Origin: Saprospiraceae bacterium
Lineage (GTDB): Bacteria > Bacteroidota > Bacteroidia > Chitinophagales > Saprospiraceae
Length of the DNA stretch: 64,000 nt
NCBI GenBank assembly: GCA_017985675.1
Contig: JAGNXB010000008.1
Span: 19,290 to 83,289 of the forward strand
Direction: 5' to 3'
The notes beneath the pieces are model-generated. The model was not told the origin of the DNA. It saw only the letters and a program-made list of their open reading frames with translations, and did not search any database. Below are positions 61,498 to 64,000 of this stretch, piece by piece. A program made the translations under genes and the position numbers. Numbering within the stretch: position 1 is the first letter of the stretch; the number at the start of each line of letters is the position of its first letter.

Positions 61498-64000
61498 ATG
61501 AAAAATGTACAACGCTTTTTGCTCGGATTGTTGATGATAACATTGATGGCGCCAGCTTTTGCGCATATCAATCCGAAACAAGGCAAAAAAGCCAGCCTTA
61601 CTGAAAAGAAAATGGCTTCATTGAGAGAAGGAGACTGTGCCCAATCGAGGTCTTCCATTGATATGGATATCAATAACGTTCGGGCAAGGTTGCTCGGAGG
61701 TGGTGATGTCTGGTGGGATTTGAACAATGGCCGTTATATTGTTCCCAAAGTGGATCCGGCTTCCGGTCAGACCGAAGTGAGCGCCATTTTTGCCGGAGCG
61801 GTCTGGTTGGGTGGCCTGGATGATGGGGGCAACCTTAAGGTAGCCTGTCAAACCTACCGCCAGACTGGTAACGATTTCTGGCCTGGACCATTGATCGAAG
61901 AAACAGGTGGAACAACCAATGATACCATTTGCCTTCAATGGGATCGTCACTTCAAAGTGAATGGATTGGATATTGACAAACACATTCAAAATTGGTTTGT
62001 CAACAAAGACCCTGGTACAAATCGATTAGACGATGTCAGTGCTATCCCGTCGGATGTTCTTTATTGGCCTGCATATGGCAATCCCTATTTTCAGGACCAG
62101 TTTAATTTCGAATTGCCTAATAATGAAAATGCAGGCTTAGCGGATTTTTGGGATGAAGACCGTGACGGTAAATATGATCCTGCTCAGGGCGATTACCCTC
62201 GGATTGGTATTCGCGGTTGCGAAGATGATCCTCGTTATCCCGATCAAATGATTTTCTGGATTTACAATGATGCCGGTGGCGCACATACCCAAACAGGCAG
62301 TCCCGAACAAATGCGTATGGAAGTCCAGGTGCAGGCGTTTGCTTATGCGACCAATGACGAAGTCAATGACATGACATTCCAACGGTACAAATTGATCAAT
62401 AGAGGACTCCAGCCCTTGGATAGCACTTATTTTGCGATGTGGGTCGACCCGGATCTTGGGTGCCATGTAGATGACTATATTGGTTGTGACACAGCCCAAA
62501 GTCTGATGTACGTGTATAACGAAGATAGTCAAGATGGATTTCCTAACTGTAACTGCACTGGTGGTGTACCAACCTACTGCGATGAAGTACCCATTCTGGG
62601 TGTCGATTACTTCCGTGGCCCATTGGATTTAGATTCGATAGTTGGCTTCGATGATATTGGCCAACCGATTTTCTTTGAATTGGGAATGTCATCGTTTACA
62701 TACTACAATAACGGTGACGTGGGCAACTGGCCAGATCCAATGACTGACCCGGATCAATTCCGTCAATACTATCGATATATGTCTGGCTCCTGGAAGGATG
62801 GTACTCCTTTCTCTTATGGCGGTAGTGGTTACAATGTAATCAGCACAGATAATATTGATTATGCCTTTACAGAATCGCCTTCTGATGTAAATGGTTGGAG
62901 CATGTGTACAGCCGCATTGGACTTTGGTGACCGACGCACGCTTCAGGCTTCCGGCCCATTTGAATTAAAACCGGGTACAATCAACGAATTGATTATTGGT
63001 GCCGTCTTTGTTGCCGATGAATCATACCCATGTCCATCTCTTGATCGACTGCTTTTTGCAGATGGTATTGCTCAGGCCTTGTTTGACAATTGTTTTAAAA
63101 TAACAGATGGTCCAAACGCACCTGATATGGATTGGATCGAACTGGACGAAACAGTTATTGCTGTACTGTCTAATGAACCTGATTCTACTAAAAAATTCAA
63201 CAATAACGCGTTTGAAAGTTACCAAGAGTTAGACCTACGTGCACCAACAAACCTTCCTGAAGAAGAGCGTACTTATCGATTTGAAGGTTATAAAATTTAC
63301 CAACTGGCAAATCCTAACGTATCGCTTTCGGAATTGGATAATCCAGACAAAGCAAAACTAGCCTATCAGGTTGACGTACAAAACGGGGTAAGTAAAATTT
63401 ATAACTGGAGAGACAACCGTTTTGAAGGTATCCCTGAGGTAGTCTGGCTTCCAACCTTAATGGTGGATGGTGCGGATAAAGGTGTTCGCCACACTTTTGA
63501 GATTACACAGGATTTGTTTGCCAAAACAACTGATCGGAAGTTAATCAATCACAGAGATTACTACTATACAGTGGTTGCCTATGCATATAACAACTATGCG
63601 GAGTTTTTACCTTCCGAACCATTATCAGGCCAACGAACATCATATTTGGAAGGTCGTAAAAACGTCAAAATTTATAAAGTTACGCCTCGCCCAATTACAG
63701 ATGTAACCTTTAATAGTGCGTACGGTGACGGATTTACCATAACTCGTCTGGATGGCAAAGGTGCTGGAGGCAATTTCCTCGACCTGCAACCGGATCAGTA
63801 TGATTGGATTTTTTCACCTGGATTTGATGGTTCTATTAAATACAAACCCGGAGCTGGTCCAATCAATGTAAAGGTATTTAATCCATTTGCTGCTAAGGAT
63901 GGCACTTACCGGTTACTTACTGAAGATCCAGCCCTGGGTGGAGGAACCTTCCTCACGGATCAGGCTACCTGGAGACTGGAATACACGGATGCTCAGGGTA
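61498..64000 (+). CDS. large secreted protein downstream of the TonB-dependent receptor (3' truncated by window edge)
   Basis: Open from ATG 61498 to the end of the window (834 residues visible, no stop). Signal peptide MKNVQRFLLGLLMITLMAPAFA. Mature part: WWDLNNGRYIVPKV...FAGAVWLGG, CQTYRQTGNDFWPGPL, DRDGKYDPAQGDYP (calcium-loop-like Asp motif) and repeated Cys pairs (CNCTGG...YC). Later the chain looks like beta-sandwich modules (YRFEGYKIYQLANPNV..., VVAYAYNNYAEFLP). 25 nt after the receptor, so one operon. Function unknown; probably a surface ligand-capture or T9SS-exported partner. The C-terminal domain is not visible. Confidence 0.88.
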   Translation, partial: MKNVQRFLLGLLMITLMAPAFAHINPKQGKKASLTEKKMASLREGDCAQSRSSIDMDINNVRARLLGGGDVWWDLNNGRYIVPKVDPASGQTEVSAIFAGAVWLGGLDDGGNLKVACQTYRQTGNDFWPGPLIEETGGTTNDTICLQWDRHFKVNGLDIDKHIQNWFVNKDPGTNRLDDVSAIPSDVLYWPAYGNPYFQDQFNFELPNNENAGLADFWDEDRDGKYDPAQGDYPRIGIRGCEDDPRYPDQMIFWIYNDAGGAHTQTGSPEQMRMEVQVQAFAYATNDEVNDMTFQRYKLINRGLQPLDSTYFAMWVDPDLGCHVDDYIGCDTAQSLMYVYNEDSQDGFPNCNCTGGVPTYCDEVPILGVDYFRGPLDLDSIVGFDDIGQPIFFELGMSSFTYYNNGDVGNWPDPMTDPDQFRQYYRYMSGSWKDGTPFSYGGSGYNVISTDNIDYAFTESPSDVNGWSMCTAALDFGDRRTLQASGPFELKPGTINELIIGAVFVADESYPCPSLDRLLFADGIAQALFDNCFKITDGPNAPDMDWIELDETVIAVLSNEPDSTKKFNNNAFESYQELDLRAPTNLPEEERTYRFEGYKIYQLANPNVSLSELDNPDKAKLAYQVDVQNGVSKIYNWRDNRFEGIPEVVWLPTLMVDGADKGVRHTFEITQDLFAKTTDRKLINHRDYYYTVVAYAYNNYAEFLPSEPLSGQRTSYLEGRKNVKIYKVTPRPITDVTFNSAYGDGFTITRLDGKGAGGNFLDLQPDQYDWIFSPGFDGSIKYKPGAGPINVKVFNPFAAKDGTYRLLTEDPALGGGTFLTDQATWRLEYTDAQG

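Overview
The window comes from a member of the Bacteroidota, most likely the Saprospiria (Saprospiraceae / Haliscomenobacter / Lewinella-like). The evidence is several secreted proteins with type IX secretion C-terminal sorting domains (type A and one type B), a PorZ protein, a SusC-like TonB-dependent receptor, a DUF6089 barrel, a CzcA-TolC fusion typical of the phylum, and the Bacteroidota promoter (TTG - about 20 nt - TAnnTTTG). No rRNA, tRNA or CRISPR array was recognised. Both edges cut genes: a UvrD/PcrA helicase enters at the left and a large secreted protein leaves at the right.

Layout. 1-9.5 kb: helicase tail, a small membrane protein, a secreted esterase, a PhoX-like phosphatase, a di-haem peroxidase with an N-terminal extension, and a c-haem/FG-GAP protein. 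9.8-15.2 kb (minus strand): an iron and peroxide cluster made of an OmpR-type two-component system, a rubrerythrin-like lipoprotein, a PepSY-like protein, a four-helix membrane protein and an MbfA-like ferritin/VIT1 fusion, preceded by a DUF2853 gene. 15.4-24.3 kb: porZ, a 40-residue membrane protein, recO, ettA and an outer-membrane barrel. 24.5-33 kb: a visibly AT-richer metal-resistance module (DUF6660-like, CzcA-TolC, CzcB-like, a His-rich lipoprotein, a P1B-type ATPase). 33.4-41.3 kb: purine nucleoside phosphorylase, a lipoprotein, PhoD-like phosphatase, a giant Cys-repeat adhesin and a RAYT/IS200-like transposase. 41.9-57.6 kb: mostly housekeeping and envelope genes (MacB-like permease, trhO, subtilisin, nadA, Ca/Na antiporter, porin, LVIVD protein, BCCP-like protein, folA, flavin reductase, 2-hydroxyacid dehydrogenase). 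57.8-64 kb: a TonB-dependent receptor operon.

The most interesting non-gene signals are: (i) two copies, about 490 bp each and 15 kb apart, of a MITE-like element with inverted termini whose outermost TAA serves as the stop codon of a flanking gene; (ii) nested inverted REP-like palindromes directly behind a RAYT-type transposase gene; (iii) a family of degenerate, strand-biased low-complexity repeats that ends at the stop codon of a leftward gene in four tail-to-tail gaps; (iv) at least five genes whose -7 element sits only 3-4 nt before the start codon, implying leaderless mRNAs. Among proteins, the strongest oddities are the P-type ATPase with DKTRT instead of DKTGT, the RND-TolC fusion with an internal signal peptide, and a rubredoxin-like knuckle in which Ser replaces the fourth Cys.

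Start codons were chosen by signal peptide, promoter position and overlap with neighbours. All functional names are from recognised motifs and general family knowledge; no database search was run.
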